64,000 bases of DNA. It comes from G965233625 sp965233625. Lineage in GTDB: Bacteria; Planctomycetota; Planctomycetia; Pirellulales; Pirellulaceae. Location of the stretch: assembly GCA_965233625.1 (NCBI GenBank), contig OZ247499.1, forward strand, positions 7,192,001-7,256,000, given 5' to 3'. Both the position numbers and the translations under genes were made by a program. Of this stretch, positions 51,757-61,320 are shown one piece after another. Within the stretch, counting starts at the first letter, position 1. The number at the start of each line of letters is the position of its first letter. The notes below the pieces were generated by a model, which did not search any database, was not told the DNA's origin, and saw only the letters and a program-made list of their open reading frames with translations.

Positions 51757-52335
51757 ATGAATAACCCACTTGTTCAGCAAGAACAACGCGAGAGAGAGCC
51801 CCTGGACCTCGATGAAAAAGATCCGGAGGATTCCGGGAGTGCGACGCTTTCTACACGGGCCAATCAGGTTGCACACGTCGTGCTGGCGCTGAATGTCGCA
51901 TTCCTCGCCGTGTTCGTCGTGGCGTGGATGTTTGGCTGGTTCAGCCTGTCCATGGAGACATCTGATAGCGGCGAGACTCAGGTTGTTATGGCCCTCAGCC
52001 CCAGCGAGATGTCAGCGGACGTCCGGCGCGGCATGACTGAGATGGGTAAGGCGACGGAATCTCTGGTCACTGCTACGGAGCAGAAATCCACCCAAGGCAA
52101 AATCATCAATATCGACGCCGACGCTAAAATGATCACCGTTGCGAGCCGCGAGGATGAAAAGCTTACGATTTCGGTCAACGGAATTACCGACGTTCAGGAC
52201 GCGGGCAACGAAGCGGACTTTGACGCTCTGGTCGAAGAACGCTACGCACGCATCGTCTACAAGGAAAACGACGGTGAACTGTTCGCCTTGAAGATTAAGC
52301 AGTTCGCTGAAGACGCTGCGCCGATCGAAAGCTAA
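51757..52335 (+). CDS. Small membrane protein of unknown function
   Basis: The 192-residue protein has an acidic cytosolic N-terminus (about 1-35), one membrane segment (about 38-60) and an exposed C-terminal domain with beta strands (GKIINIDADAKMITVASREDEKLTISVNGI). Upstream GGAGGACA gives a good ribosome site, and ATG 51757 is chosen for it. The C-terminal domain resembles small beta-barrel carriers but no known family is recognised. Confidence 0.6.
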   Translation: MNNPLVQQEQREREPLDLDEKDPEDSGSATLSTRANQVAHVVLALNVAFLAVFVVAWMFGWFSLSMETSDSGETQVVMALSPSEMSADVRRGMTEMGKATESLVTATEQKSTQGKIINIDADAKMITVASREDEKLTISVNGITDVQDAGNEADFDALVEERYARIVYKENDGELFALKIKQFAEDAAPIES

Positions 52336-52353
52336 CCGTCGGCTCTACTCGAC

Positions 52354-54582
52354 TTAATCTGCATTTACCTTCAACAGATACGCGGCGATGTCCATCATCG
52401 TCGCGTTATTTTTTTGCACCGTCAGCCCGCCACCCGCCGCCTTGTACGCAGCGGCTGTAACCTCCGGCGCTGACTCTCCCTCACCCGCAAGCCAAACCTT
52501 GGCAGGCGCCGCCACGGCAAGCATGCCGGGCAGATCGTGGTACCGGGCGCCGCCTGGCAGAAACGCGGGCGAACGGTAGTCGAGCTGCTTTGCGAACCGG
52601 AACCCGCCGGTGTCGACCGCCAGATGATCCACCGCATCCACGGCCTGCGCCCGCGCGGCGATGGCCCAGGCGGCTGCCTCTCCCATTCCCACCAGATCAA
52701 TACGTTCTGGCGCCAGTTCGTGATTCTGCGCGAAGGCGATAGTCGTCAGCACGTCGTGCACCCGCTGAGCGAAGACCGCGTGGTTGTAGCCAAAGGTATA
52801 AGCCGGCGCCTCGCGCGGATTCTTCACCTTCCGCGTTTCTTTCAGCACGCCGTTATCGAGGAACTCTCCCTGCTGAAAAAGGTCTACACCGGCGACGGTG
52901 GCGCCAGCCGCAAGGAGCTTCGCAATGGCTGGGAGCGGTTTGCCGTCTTTTCCGAACAGCCCGTTCTTGCCATCTTTGTGCAACCAGATCACAAGCTGCC
53001 CATTCCACTTCTTGGGGTGTAGAAAGATAAGTGGTAGCTGTTCGCCGTGCTTCGTATTGTTCACCACGCTGGCAATGGTCAGATAGTCGCCGTCGTCGCG
53101 TTTGTCGCGGGCGTCGTAGTTGATGTCTTTGGCAGCAGGCAGCCGGCGGCCGATGATCGCATCAATGCCATCGCCCACAACTTCTTTGTATTTTTTTAGT
53201 GATGCAGCATCTTCCGGCGTCAACTTGTTGAGCTGTTCGTCTGCGTCGTTCTTCCACCACGCAAGCAGATTCCGCTCGAACTCTGGATCGCCAGGTTTGG
53301 GTTGAGGGTGACGATCGTCCCAGACAGTCATCTCCGCCGTTGTCAGCCGTTGATAATCGCCTTCGACGATGGGCTCTTTCTGCCCCAGTTGCAGGTGACG
53401 GTTGAGCCAGCCGTACATGACGGCGCGGTTGACATAGTTGTAGTTATGTTTGAAATGCGTGCGGGAATTTAGTACGACGTTCTTGGGTGAACCTAACAGC
53501 GTGTACACCTGCTGCAATTCGGGGAAGCCTTTAGTCTTCATCTCCACGGTCCAATCATCGGCCGCCAGCACGGCTTGCGGCTTGGGTGCGAACAACGCGG
53601 CAAACTCAACATTTCCCGTATTCACCCGCAGCAGGCTGCAGTTCTCGCAGGTGCAACCGCCCTGCATCGCGGTCGAGACCATCACCGCAGGGACAGATAC
53701 AGCAATACGCGGATCAATGGCGGCCAGCAGCATGGTCTGCGTCCCACCGCCGCTGGCGCCGGTTATGGCGATGCGTTGCGGATCTACGTCGTCCAGCGTT
53801 TCCAGGAAATCGATCGCACGGATCGAATTGTAGGTCTGCATGCCCATAATCGATTGCAGATTCGCTTCCGCCTGGGTGCTGTAAAGACCCCAGTTTTTGA
53901 GCGTATTCATCTCTGGACGCTGCTTGCCGAAACGGTGGGCTAGCTCGAACGAAATCTGCTGCGAATCCGCGTAACCGATCATGTCGTAATGAAACACAAC
54001 GCAACCCATACGCGCTAGTTGCACGCATCGCGCCTGTAACGGACTGCGACCACCTTCTTCGAACCGTTCGGCGCCATCGACAATGGAACGCCGTACGGCA
54101 GGCAGACTTGCATCGTAAAACCGTCCCGTATTCCAATGGCCATGCGGGCAGAGAACCGCCGCTCGTTTTCCTTCTTTGTTCTTCCCGTTGTCACCTGACG
54201 GGCGGTAAAGGCTGCCCGTGACATAGAAGCCGGGGAAGCTTTCAAAATAGGCGCGCTCTACGGTGTAGTCACCACGGTCCACCAGACCATGTACCACAGG
54301 CTTCAACGGTGTTTTTGTTGGCAGCGGCCAAAGTCCGTTGGCGACCTGAATCTGCCGCTTCACCTGCCAGGCCCGCCGTTCCCATTCACGACGGTCCACC
54401 GGCGGTGTCAGCGGGAAGTAGCCGTTCAGGTCCTTCAGTGGTTTAAGGCGTACGTCGTCTGGTTTTTCGCCTTGCTTCAGCGCCCGCAAGGGTTGGGCTT
54501 TACACCAGCAAGGCGCCGTCCAGCAACCTGTGAAAACCGCGGTCATCAGTAGAGCAAGGCAGGTGCGACGGATCAGGTGCAT
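52354..54582 (-). CDS. Two-part alpha/beta-hydrolase lipoprotein (acetylxylan-esterase-like)
   Basis: The 742-residue exported protein has a lipobox (AVFTGC, Cys20). The first half resembles acetylxylan-esterase-type hydrolases: ERAYFESFPGFYVTGSLYRP, VLCPHGHWNTGR, nucleophile GASGGGTQTM, with acid and His probably in the stretch after APKPQAVLAADDW and RTHFKHNYN. A second, degenerate hydrolase-like half (about 510-740) lacks a clear nucleophile (GMGEAAAWAIA). GGAG precedes the ATG at 54582. The substrate is likely a carbohydrate ester. Confidence 0.82.
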   Translation of the reverse strand: MHLIRRTCLALLMTAVFTGCWTAPCWCKAQPLRALKQGEKPDDVRLKPLKDLNGYFPLTPPVDRREWERRAWQVKRQIQVANGLWPLPTKTPLKPVVHGLVDRGDYTVERAYFESFPGFYVTGSLYRPSGDNGKNKEGKRAAVLCPHGHWNTGRFYDASLPAVRRSIVDGAERFEEGGRSPLQARCVQLARMGCVVFHYDMIGYADSQQISFELAHRFGKQRPEMNTLKNWGLYSTQAEANLQSIMGMQTYNSIRAIDFLETLDDVDPQRIAITGASGGGTQTMLLAAIDPRIAVSVPAVMVSTAMQGGCTCENCSLLRVNTGNVEFAALFAPKPQAVLAADDWTVEMKTKGFPELQQVYTLLGSPKNVVLNSRTHFKHNYNYVNRAVMYGWLNRHLQLGQKEPIVEGDYQRLTTAEMTVWDDRHPQPKPGDPEFERNLLAWWKNDADEQLNKLTPEDAASLKKYKEVVGDGIDAIIGRRLPAAKDINYDARDKRDDGDYLTIASVVNNTKHGEQLPLIFLHPKKWNGQLVIWLHKDGKNGLFGKDGKPLPAIAKLLAAGATVAGVDLFQQGEFLDNGVLKETRKVKNPREAPAYTFGYNHAVFAQRVHDVLTTIAFAQNHELAPERIDLVGMGEAAAWAIAARAQAVDAVDHLAVDTGGFRFAKQLDYRSPAFLPGGARYHDLPGMLAVAAPAKVWLAGEGESAPEVTAAAYKAAGGGLTVQKNNATMMDIAAYLLKVNAD

Positions 54583-54702
54583 CGTTATCTCCAGGTGGGA
54601 CCGCAATTCATTTCAGGCAATGCAGACGGCAGGTTGAACGGGGTAATATAACCGCGCCGGCGCCGCATAAGCAATTATTTCAACTACGACTTCGACCGTC
54701 GC

Positions 54703-56274
54703 CTACGGTTGCCGCCGGGGGTGAAGCAACCAATAGCTGGCCGCCGCGATCAGACAGGTTAGGGCGAAGTTGATCAACGAGAGGCCCGCTACCTGATCGT
54801 CAACGCCGGCGTGCAACAGTCCGAAGATGCGGCGGGAAAGTGTATCAAAGCCGGGCGGAAGCGTGAGGATACTGGCCTGAATATCGCCCGTTGTAACGGC
54901 CAACGCCGCCACCCATGCGCCGATGACCGTTGCCCATCGCTGCGGCAACGCCACCATCAGGAATCGTCGCAGCGGCCCCGCGCCATCAGCAGCGGCAGCA
55001 TCCAGTGACTCCTGAGAAACCGACCGCAAGCCATACCAGCATACCAGCAAGGCGATGGGCAACGCACGCACGGTGGTGGCGAGCACCGGCGCCGCGACAG
55101 TGCGGTCGTACAGAAAGATGAAGCCCGGCGGGCTCTCACGGTTCAGGAGCCAGATAATGCCGGCGCCGATCATCGGACCCGGCATTGCTGCGCAGAAGCC
55201 CGTAAGAACCAGCGCCGTTACACCTGCGGCGCCGCCGCGTCTGGCCCACCAGGCAACGGGCAGCGCGATGAGTAGCGTTAACGTCGCTGCGAGGAAGCCC
55301 GCCTGATAGGTCGTGACGATTTCCTCGCTGAACTTACTGATGCCACCAGCTGTCAGTGTGACAGCTTTTGACACGGACCAGTAACGCACAAAACCTTCGC
55401 CGGTGTTTTCCGCGATGTAGCCCGCCTTGTAGATCAGGCTGCCCAGCGGCACGGCAAGCAGCGCCAGCAGCAGGCTCCAGCAGAGCGCTGAAAGTGGCAG
55501 CCTCGACCAGCCCAGGCGGTATTGCTGCGGCTTCTGCCCTGTGACTTCCGCCGGGGGTGCAATCGCTGCGACGCAGAGCATAGCCAAAGCCGCCAGGCAT
55601 CCCAGGACGCCAGCGGTGGAGGCATGCAGCCACAAAGATTGCTCTTCAGGATCGCTGTTCTGTAAAGACGCGAAGACCACTTCCGCGAACGTGCGGATTT
55701 TATATAGATCCGTGCAGGTGATCTCACCGGCTGCCATCAGCGCGACCCATAGCGCCGCACCCAGAAACGCTGGCGCCGCCCGGACCAGCGTGACCCGGAA
55801 GAAAACTGCGCCCGCCCCTGAATCAAGCAGCGCCTGTTCTTCGTAACGCGGATCAATATTCCGCAAGCCGATGGCGGTAATAATCGCCGCCCACGGCGCC
55901 GCACCTGCGGCCTGCACAAACACGGCGCCACGCCAGCCCACAAGCAAAGGCTGCGCGAGTTCGCCCGTTGCCAGCGAATACCATCCTTGCCGTCCGAAGC
56001 CCGCATTCCACGCTGAGGCAACAAGGTACAGCGGCATGAACAGCAACGCCACAATCAGGAACGTCGCCAACCGGCTTCCGAACATATTGGTGCGCGTCGC
56101 CAGCAGCGCCATCAGCGCGCCGGTAGGTGTCGCCAGACAAGTTACCAGCAACGAAAACTTCGCCGTATTCCAGAGCAGGCCCTGCAGCCGGCTATCGAAG
56201 GCGGCGGGGGAAATAGAGATCAGCGCCGCAATCACAGCCAGCAGTAGAATCAGCAAGCGTGTTTGCGGCTTCAT
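54703..56274 (-). CDS. Iron(III)-type ABC transporter permease (fused double)
   Basis: The 523-residue inner-membrane protein has about 12 membrane segments and two copies of the binding-protein-dependent permease fold, like the ferric ABC permease FbpB/SfuB. Both halves have EAA-like loops (LDSGAGAVFFRVTLVRAAPAFLG and LDAAAADGAGPLRRFLMVALP). No binding protein or ATPase gene is next to it, so its partners must be elsewhere. It could carry another ion such as thiamine or phosphonate. Confidence 0.82.
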   Translation of the reverse strand: MKPQTRLLILLLAVIAALISISPAAFDSRLQGLLWNTAKFSLLVTCLATPTGALMALLATRTNMFGSRLATFLIVALLFMPLYLVASAWNAGFGRQGWYSLATGELAQPLLVGWRGAVFVQAAGAAPWAAIITAIGLRNIDPRYEEQALLDSGAGAVFFRVTLVRAAPAFLGAALWVALMAAGEITCTDLYKIRTFAEVVFASLQNSDPEEQSLWLHASTAGVLGCLAALAMLCVAAIAPPAEVTGQKPQQYRLGWSRLPLSALCWSLLLALLAVPLGSLIYKAGYIAENTGEGFVRYWSVSKAVTLTAGGISKFSEEIVTTYQAGFLAATLTLLIALPVAWWARRGGAAGVTALVLTGFCAAMPGPMIGAGIIWLLNRESPPGFIFLYDRTVAAPVLATTVRALPIALLVCWYGLRSVSQESLDAAAADGAGPLRRFLMVALPQRWATVIGAWVAALAVTTGDIQASILTLPPGFDTLSRRIFGLLHAGVDDQVAGLSLINFALTCLIAAASYWLLHPRRQP

Positions 56275-56365
56275 TCAGGCAGGCCTGTCCAACAAGGCGG
56301 CATCGAGGCGTCAGAAAAACGAGCCTCCATCATAACACGCCATCAACGTTGCCTGCGCCATCCCA

Positions 56366-59300
56366 TCAGGACGTGGCGCCGGTGGGTTCCAGCGCCTGGC
56401 GTTCTTCTTCAGACAACTCTTTGCCGAAGTATTTACCAAGCGGCCCTGCCAGCAACGCGGGTAGGAAGATCAGATCGCCCACCAGCGCCGTCGCCAGCAG
56501 CGTAAACATCAGCACGCCGAAACGCTGCGTAGGTGTGAACGTGCTAAGCGCGAAAACGGCAAGTCCGATGCCCGCAATGGCCGTAGTCTGCGTCATGGCG
56601 GTTGCGCAATGTTTGTAAGACATGGCAATCGCCTCTTTGCGATTCAGCCCCTGTCGCAGCCCCATACGGTACCAGTTGAGGAAGTGAATGGTGTCGTCCA
56701 CGGCCACGCCCATCGCGACACTGGCGGTCATCATGGAGCCGATGTCCACTTCAATGCCGATGTGCCCCATGGCGCCGAAGATAATCAGCATCGGGAACAC
56801 ATTGGGCAGCATCGACGCCATCCCACCGCGGATGTTCAGCAGGTTGGTAAACCGCGGGCGAGCGTGCCAGTCGCGGAGTAGCACCATCATCACTGCGGCG
56901 ATCATCACAAACGCCAACCCGATGCTGTTGACCAGACTTTCAAGCAACGTCCGCTGTGCCTTGTAAACCACGGGTACCACGCCGGTGTACGTCACCCATA
57001 CATCAACTTCTTCACCCGCTTTGCGCCTTTGCGAAGCTGTGGCGGCGTCTTCCGCCTGCGGGTCGAACTGGTGATGCGTGGCGTCTACAAACGCTGCGGC
57101 ATGCTTCTTCGTTTCATCAAGCTTTAGTCCATCGCCCTTGCGGACCTGCACCACGCAAGAGAACCGGGCGAGGTAGTCAGCCCACTCTGTGGAAGAGGCC
57201 TGCTCTGGCGTCAGTGGCGTGTTGTAGAAATACACGTTGTTGACGCCATAACCGCGGTCACGCAGCATTTCCTCCAGCGCCTGGCAGAACACAACGGTCT
57301 GCTGCGCACGGATTTCTTCTTTTGAAGGCTTCTTGTGCGATACGGGTACAACAGCCTTCTTGTCGGGCAGTGCACTGGGAGCGAAGCCTAAAATCAGGAT
57401 CGTTGGTTTGTCTTCTTCGCCCGCAGCGGCGCCAGGCGACTTCACCAGCTTTAACACTTCGTTACGTGTTTCATTGGCCATCACAACCGGTTCTACAACC
57501 GACTTCAAATCGTTGACAAACTCGCCATAGTCCACGTCCTGCAGGGCGCCGATACGAAGGCTGATCCGCAGTAGTTCATCGCCGTGTTTCTTGTCTTCGC
57601 GTAGATACTCCGCTTCCAGCAGTTCCTCGCGGCCTTGCTCCAGCTTGGCGTTCAGCGTTCTGCGGCGGAAGGTCGAGTCGTCTGGCCGTAGTGTCGGGAT
57701 GAATGTGATGGGTGACATGCCGGTGCCGGTCTCGCCCGTGCCCCGTTCACCAAAGCGACGGTCAATTGCTTCCTGGACACGACGCGCGATATCTAGCCGC
57801 TCTTCAAAGTTGTACTTCAGGCGGTCGGCGGCTGGATCGCCACCGGTGGACGTGCTGGCGCCCGATTCTGCAACGGTGGGCAACAGTGAGTCGCGGTCGA
57901 CGTGCACGACCAGTTCCATCGGCACCAGGCGGCCGATGTGCGTTTCCAGGTATTCGTAATCGCGGATGATTTTCGCATCGCCGTCAAACAGCTTCAGCAG
58001 GCGGATCGAGGTGTTGATACGCAACAGACCAGCGCCAACGGCGACAATCAGGCAGATGCTGGCGATGGTCACAATCGCGTGATGGCGTGTCACCCACTGA
58101 CCAATGTACAGCCACATCTGCGTCAGCCGGTGGGCAAGTGTTTTGCCCGTTTCGCCCGGTTCCCGCTTCTTGTAGCCTGCCGGGTAGATGCTCAAGGCGG
58201 CTGGTAGATAGGTGAATAGCAGAATGATGGTCGCCATCACGCCCAGTGCCGAGAACACGCCAAACTTCTTAATAGGCGTGATGTTACTGGCATAGAGTGA
58301 AAGCATTCCCAGCGACGTTGTGAAAGCTGCCAGCGTACACGGGAACCAGCCGCGCTGAATCGCTTTTTCGGGCGCACCTTCCTCGCCAGATTCCTCCACC
58401 GCGTCGCGGTAGTAGTTCACAATATGCACCGCCCCGGAGATACCCAGCACGTACACCAGCGCGGGCATGGTCAGCAGGATCGCGTCCACGGTGCTGCCGC
58501 ACCACCAGACGATGCCCATGCTGGTCATCGCGCTCATGCCGCCGATGAAAAAGATCATCAGGGTGACTTTGAAACTGCGGAAGCAGATGTACGCCAGCGA
58601 TAAACCTACGATCGCGCAGTAGGTGACAAGACGTGTCAGTGTGATCGAACCTTCTTCGTCAATCGCGACGTTATCAATCGGCGGTCCGCCAAGCTTAAGT
58701 TCCGTCGGCTGCAAGCCGCAGGATTCTTCCGCCAGAGTGAGCAGGCGGCCTTGATGTTTGCCCAGCAGTTCGCGTCCGACCACGCGCGACAGATCGCGCC
58801 GTGCGGGTTCGGTGAGCGTTACCAGCAGCGACGTCTGCGGCGTGGGCGGCTGTGCGCCAATGGCGACGAACATCTCACGCCAGAGCCTGATCTGCTGCTT
58901 CTCGGGGGCGTTCTGAAGGGCGGAGAGTTCGCCATCGAACTCGCGATCAACAAGCTTCTGGATATGCTGTTTGATCTTCTTCTCAGTGCCGGCAGGCAGT
59001 TCTTCTAACTGGCGTTCGTTGAGCGCAAGTGACAGGTTCTCCGCTTTCCATTGAAATGCGACGGGCGGCTGCGGTTCGAACAGCACGCCTTGCAGACGCT
59101 GATAGGCAACGGTTTCAGCCTCGAACCTGGCTTCCTCGGGTGGTAGTCCGGGAAACTCTGCCCGCAATGGACCGTCTTCGCCAGCCAGCCGGTGCAGCAC
59201 GTCCGGTCCAGTTGTAACCTGATGAAAGAACCTCGCAGTGAGTTTACGCGGGTTTTTGTAATAAAGATTATCGGCGCGCGTACCGCGGCCGAACGAAGCA

Positions 59301-60082
59301 ACGCGTTCACCGCCTAGCTTGTAAATGCCGGCTTGATGCCTGACCCAGCGGCCGATGACGTCGAGGAAATTTGTCGTGCCGTTCCAGCGATGCAAATCGC
59401 CGTTGGGCAACAGATAGTACCAGACGTCGCCATCGCCACGCAGCCATTTCTCGTCATAGCCATAAGCACTGTGAAACAGGTCGCCAGCAACATGCAGTCC
59501 AAGCTTGTCGCCCAGCTGACGCGCCCGTTTCGCCTCCAGATAGTCGCCCAGCGGTGTACCGGGCGGCGGAGTTGCTGCCGGGGGCGCCTCTGGTGCTTCT
59601 GCTGGCGGGCCGCGTTCTTCCGGCGGCGCTGCATCGGATGCTTCGCCGGGCGGAGCGGCTGTATCGTCGCTGGCGCCGGTTTCCGCAGGCGTGTCATCTG
59701 CGGCTGAAGGGATGCCTTCAGAGCCGTCCGACCGCGGCGCGTCTTCTTCGTATCCGGGCGGTGGTTTAATCAGCCCATCGGGGTCAACGCTGGCATCGGC
59801 CCGCAGGCGCCGCACGAGCAGTTTGAACTGCGGATCGTCTTCGCTGCAGCCGTCCCAGGTCAGAATCACAAACTGCTCCCCCAGGAAGTGCTCGCGGAAC
59901 CAGCCCAGTTCCTTGGTTTCCGGGAAATCCGCCGGCAGCCAGTCCTTCATGTCATTCTTCATGCCTTCAATCGCCATCCGCGCACCGCGCATGGCAAACG
60001 GCAGCCAGAAGAAAATGAGGCATAAAGTCAGCACGGCCATGTTACCGGCGATGGCCACGCGGCGGGAAAAAAAGGTCGTCAT
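56366..60082 (-). CDS. MMPL-type RND exporter with a very large first periplasmic domain
   Basis: The 1238-residue protein has an N-terminal membrane segment (about 10-30) then some 450 residues before the next membrane cluster; typical members have about 150 there. This first periplasmic part includes an acidic Pro/Ala linker (about 105-170) and a small domain with YYLLPNGDLHRWNGT. The C-terminal half carries the second transport core with VAMGVAVDDTIHFLNWY. Such pumps export lipids, hopanoids or polyketides. The substrate is unknown. Confidence 0.85.
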   Translation of the reverse strand: MTTFFSRRVAIAGNMAVLTLCLIFFWLPFAMRGARMAIEGMKNDMKDWLPADFPETKELGWFREHFLGEQFVILTWDGCSEDDPQFKLLVRRLRADASVDPDGLIKPPPGYEEDAPRSDGSEGIPSAADDTPAETGASDDTAAPPGEASDAAPPEERGPPAEAPEAPPAATPPPGTPLGDYLEAKRARQLGDKLGLHVAGDLFHSAYGYDEKWLRGDGDVWYYLLPNGDLHRWNGTTNFLDVIGRWVRHQAGIYKLGGERVASFGRGTRADNLYYKNPRKLTARFFHQVTTGPDVLHRLAGEDGPLRAEFPGLPPEEARFEAETVAYQRLQGVLFEPQPPVAFQWKAENLSLALNERQLEELPAGTEKKIKQHIQKLVDREFDGELSALQNAPEKQQIRLWREMFVAIGAQPPTPQTSLLVTLTEPARRDLSRVVGRELLGKHQGRLLTLAEESCGLQPTELKLGGPPIDNVAIDEEGSITLTRLVTYCAIVGLSLAYICFRSFKVTLMIFFIGGMSAMTSMGIVWWCGSTVDAILLTMPALVYVLGISGAVHIVNYYRDAVEESGEEGAPEKAIQRGWFPCTLAAFTTSLGMLSLYASNITPIKKFGVFSALGVMATIILLFTYLPAALSIYPAGYKKREPGETGKTLAHRLTQMWLYIGQWVTRHHAIVTIASICLIVAVGAGLLRINTSIRLLKLFDGDAKIIRDYEYLETHIGRLVPMELVVHVDRDSLLPTVAESGASTSTGGDPAADRLKYNFEERLDIARRVQEAIDRRFGERGTGETGTGMSPITFIPTLRPDDSTFRRRTLNAKLEQGREELLEAEYLREDKKHGDELLRISLRIGALQDVDYGEFVNDLKSVVEPVVMANETRNEVLKLVKSPGAAAGEEDKPTILILGFAPSALPDKKAVVPVSHKKPSKEEIRAQQTVVFCQALEEMLRDRGYGVNNVYFYNTPLTPEQASSTEWADYLARFSCVVQVRKGDGLKLDETKKHAAAFVDATHHQFDPQAEDAATASQRRKAGEEVDVWVTYTGVVPVVYKAQRTLLESLVNSIGLAFVMIAAVMMVLLRDWHARPRFTNLLNIRGGMASMLPNVFPMLIIFGAMGHIGIEVDIGSMMTASVAMGVAVDDTIHFLNWYRMGLRQGLNRKEAIAMSYKHCATAMTQTTAIAGIGLAVFALSTFTPTQRFGVLMFTLLATALVGDLIFLPALLAGPLGKYFGKELSEEERQALEPTGATS

Positions 60083-60426
60083 TCAGTACTCAGGTCCGTT
60101 GCGGACGTCACCCGTAATAAGTGGGGGCGGCGCCGGCAAACGTAAGTTCAGGCTTTACTGCGTTCTAAGCAAGGTAAGTTACTATCACGGCCAAACAGCG
60201 TCTATGCCAGCATGAAGGCGCCCTTGCTGGTTACCGTAAACCAGGGGGAACAGGCGATCTACTTGCGTTGAAAACAGGTGGTCTGCGGCGAGTTTGCAGG
60301 CAGTTCCGGGCGCGGGCGGGAATTTGCACCACGATTGATCTTGCACCTTAGAAGGCTATTCGCCTAACGTCGGCCGGCATTTCCGCCAGCCAACGATCTC
60401 AGCCTTCTTTTCTGAGGAATCAGACA
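60083..60426. other. Intergenic gap with no visible feature
   Basis: About 344 bp lie between the MMPL gene start and a small secreted protein. I find no gene or tRNA and no clear promoter consensus. It must contain the promoters of both divergent genes. Confidence 0.4.
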
Positions 60427-60768
60427 ATGCGGTTCATATATAGTGTTGCGATTGCAACGACACTTCTGGTTGCCTTGTGCCTGACCGTCCCGCTTTTTAG
60501 CTCTGCCGTCCATGCCCAGACCCGCGGAGTGACCCGCACGGCGGAAGATACACTTCGCGAGCAGTTGAAGCTGGGCTTAAAAGCACGCCGCGAAGTGGAA
60601 TTCGAATATATAGACACCGTGGTCCAGCGTGTCGAAAACAAGACGCTGCCACTGGAACTGGTCCGCTCGATCTTCCTGTGGGCGCGGAAGAAAAAACCGT
60701 ACCCGTTCCAGTATTTTCAGCGCGGGTTGCGCATCCGCGCGATGCAGCTTGGTATTACGGCGCCGTGA
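60427..60768 (+). CDS. Small secreted protein of unknown function
   Basis: The 113-residue protein has a signal peptide (about 1-31, cut near VHA). The mature part is basic and helical with LRSIFLWARKKKPYPFQYFQRGLR-like composition (motif LELVRSIFLWARKK). GAGGAA lies before the ATG. No known family is recognised. Confidence 0.6.
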   Translation: MRFIYSVAIATTLLVALCLTVPLFSSAVHAQTRGVTRTAEDTLREQLKLGLKARREVEFEYIDTVVQRVENKTLPLELVRSIFLWARKKKPYPFQYFQRGLRIRAMQLGITAP

Positions 60769-60792
60769 CAAACGGTAGCCGGGGCAACCGCA

Positions 60793-61179
60793 TCACAGCT
60801 GGCTGAGCAGCCCTTGCAGCGCTCCGCCGGCCTGTTCACCGCCCTGCTCCTGCACATGTTGCTGGAGCACATCGACGGTTTTCTGCGCATCTTCGGCGCC
60901 CAGGTTCAATTCACTGAATCCCGAGATCGCGCTGGCAACGCCGCCGATCCCACCTTCGCCGCCACCGCCGAACATTCCGGCCACGGCGCCGAGCATGCCG
61001 CCACCGCCTTCGGGTGCGGCCTTCATGATCTCATCCAGTTGCGGCACGTACTGCGCGATCATGTTGAACTTCTCTTCGCCAAACTGCCCCTTGCACAGTT
61101 TGAGAATAATTCCCAGGGCTGCCTTTGCCGTGCTTTCGTCGCAGCCAACCCGCTCGGCGACCATCTTGACCAGATCCAT
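60793..61179 (-). CDS. Small Gly-rich protein, DUF2780-like
   Basis: The 128-residue protein has two helical parts (ERVGCDESTAKAALGIILKL and AEDAQKTVDVLQQHV) around a central Gly-rich hinge (GGGGMLGAVAGMFGGGG). The layout resembles DUF2780/YidB-type proteins of unknown role. ATG 61179 has AGAGGT upstream; a GTG one codon earlier is possible. Confidence 0.6.
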   Translation of the reverse strand: MDLVKMVAERVGCDESTAKAALGIILKLCKGQFGEEKFNMIAQYVPQLDEIMKAAPEGGGGMLGAVAGMFGGGGEGGIGGVASAISGFSELNLGAEDAQKTVDVLQQHVQEQGGEQAGGALQGLLSQL

Positions 61180-61320
61180 CACTTACCTCTTGATGCTTGT
61201 TACCACAGTCTGAAATGATGCAGGACGACGGTCGCCTGCAACTGCCAGTTGTATAACAAATGACTGCAAAGCCGTTGAGCAACTTGCACGCTTTGCGGGT
61301 TCGCGCTGGTATCTGGCGCC

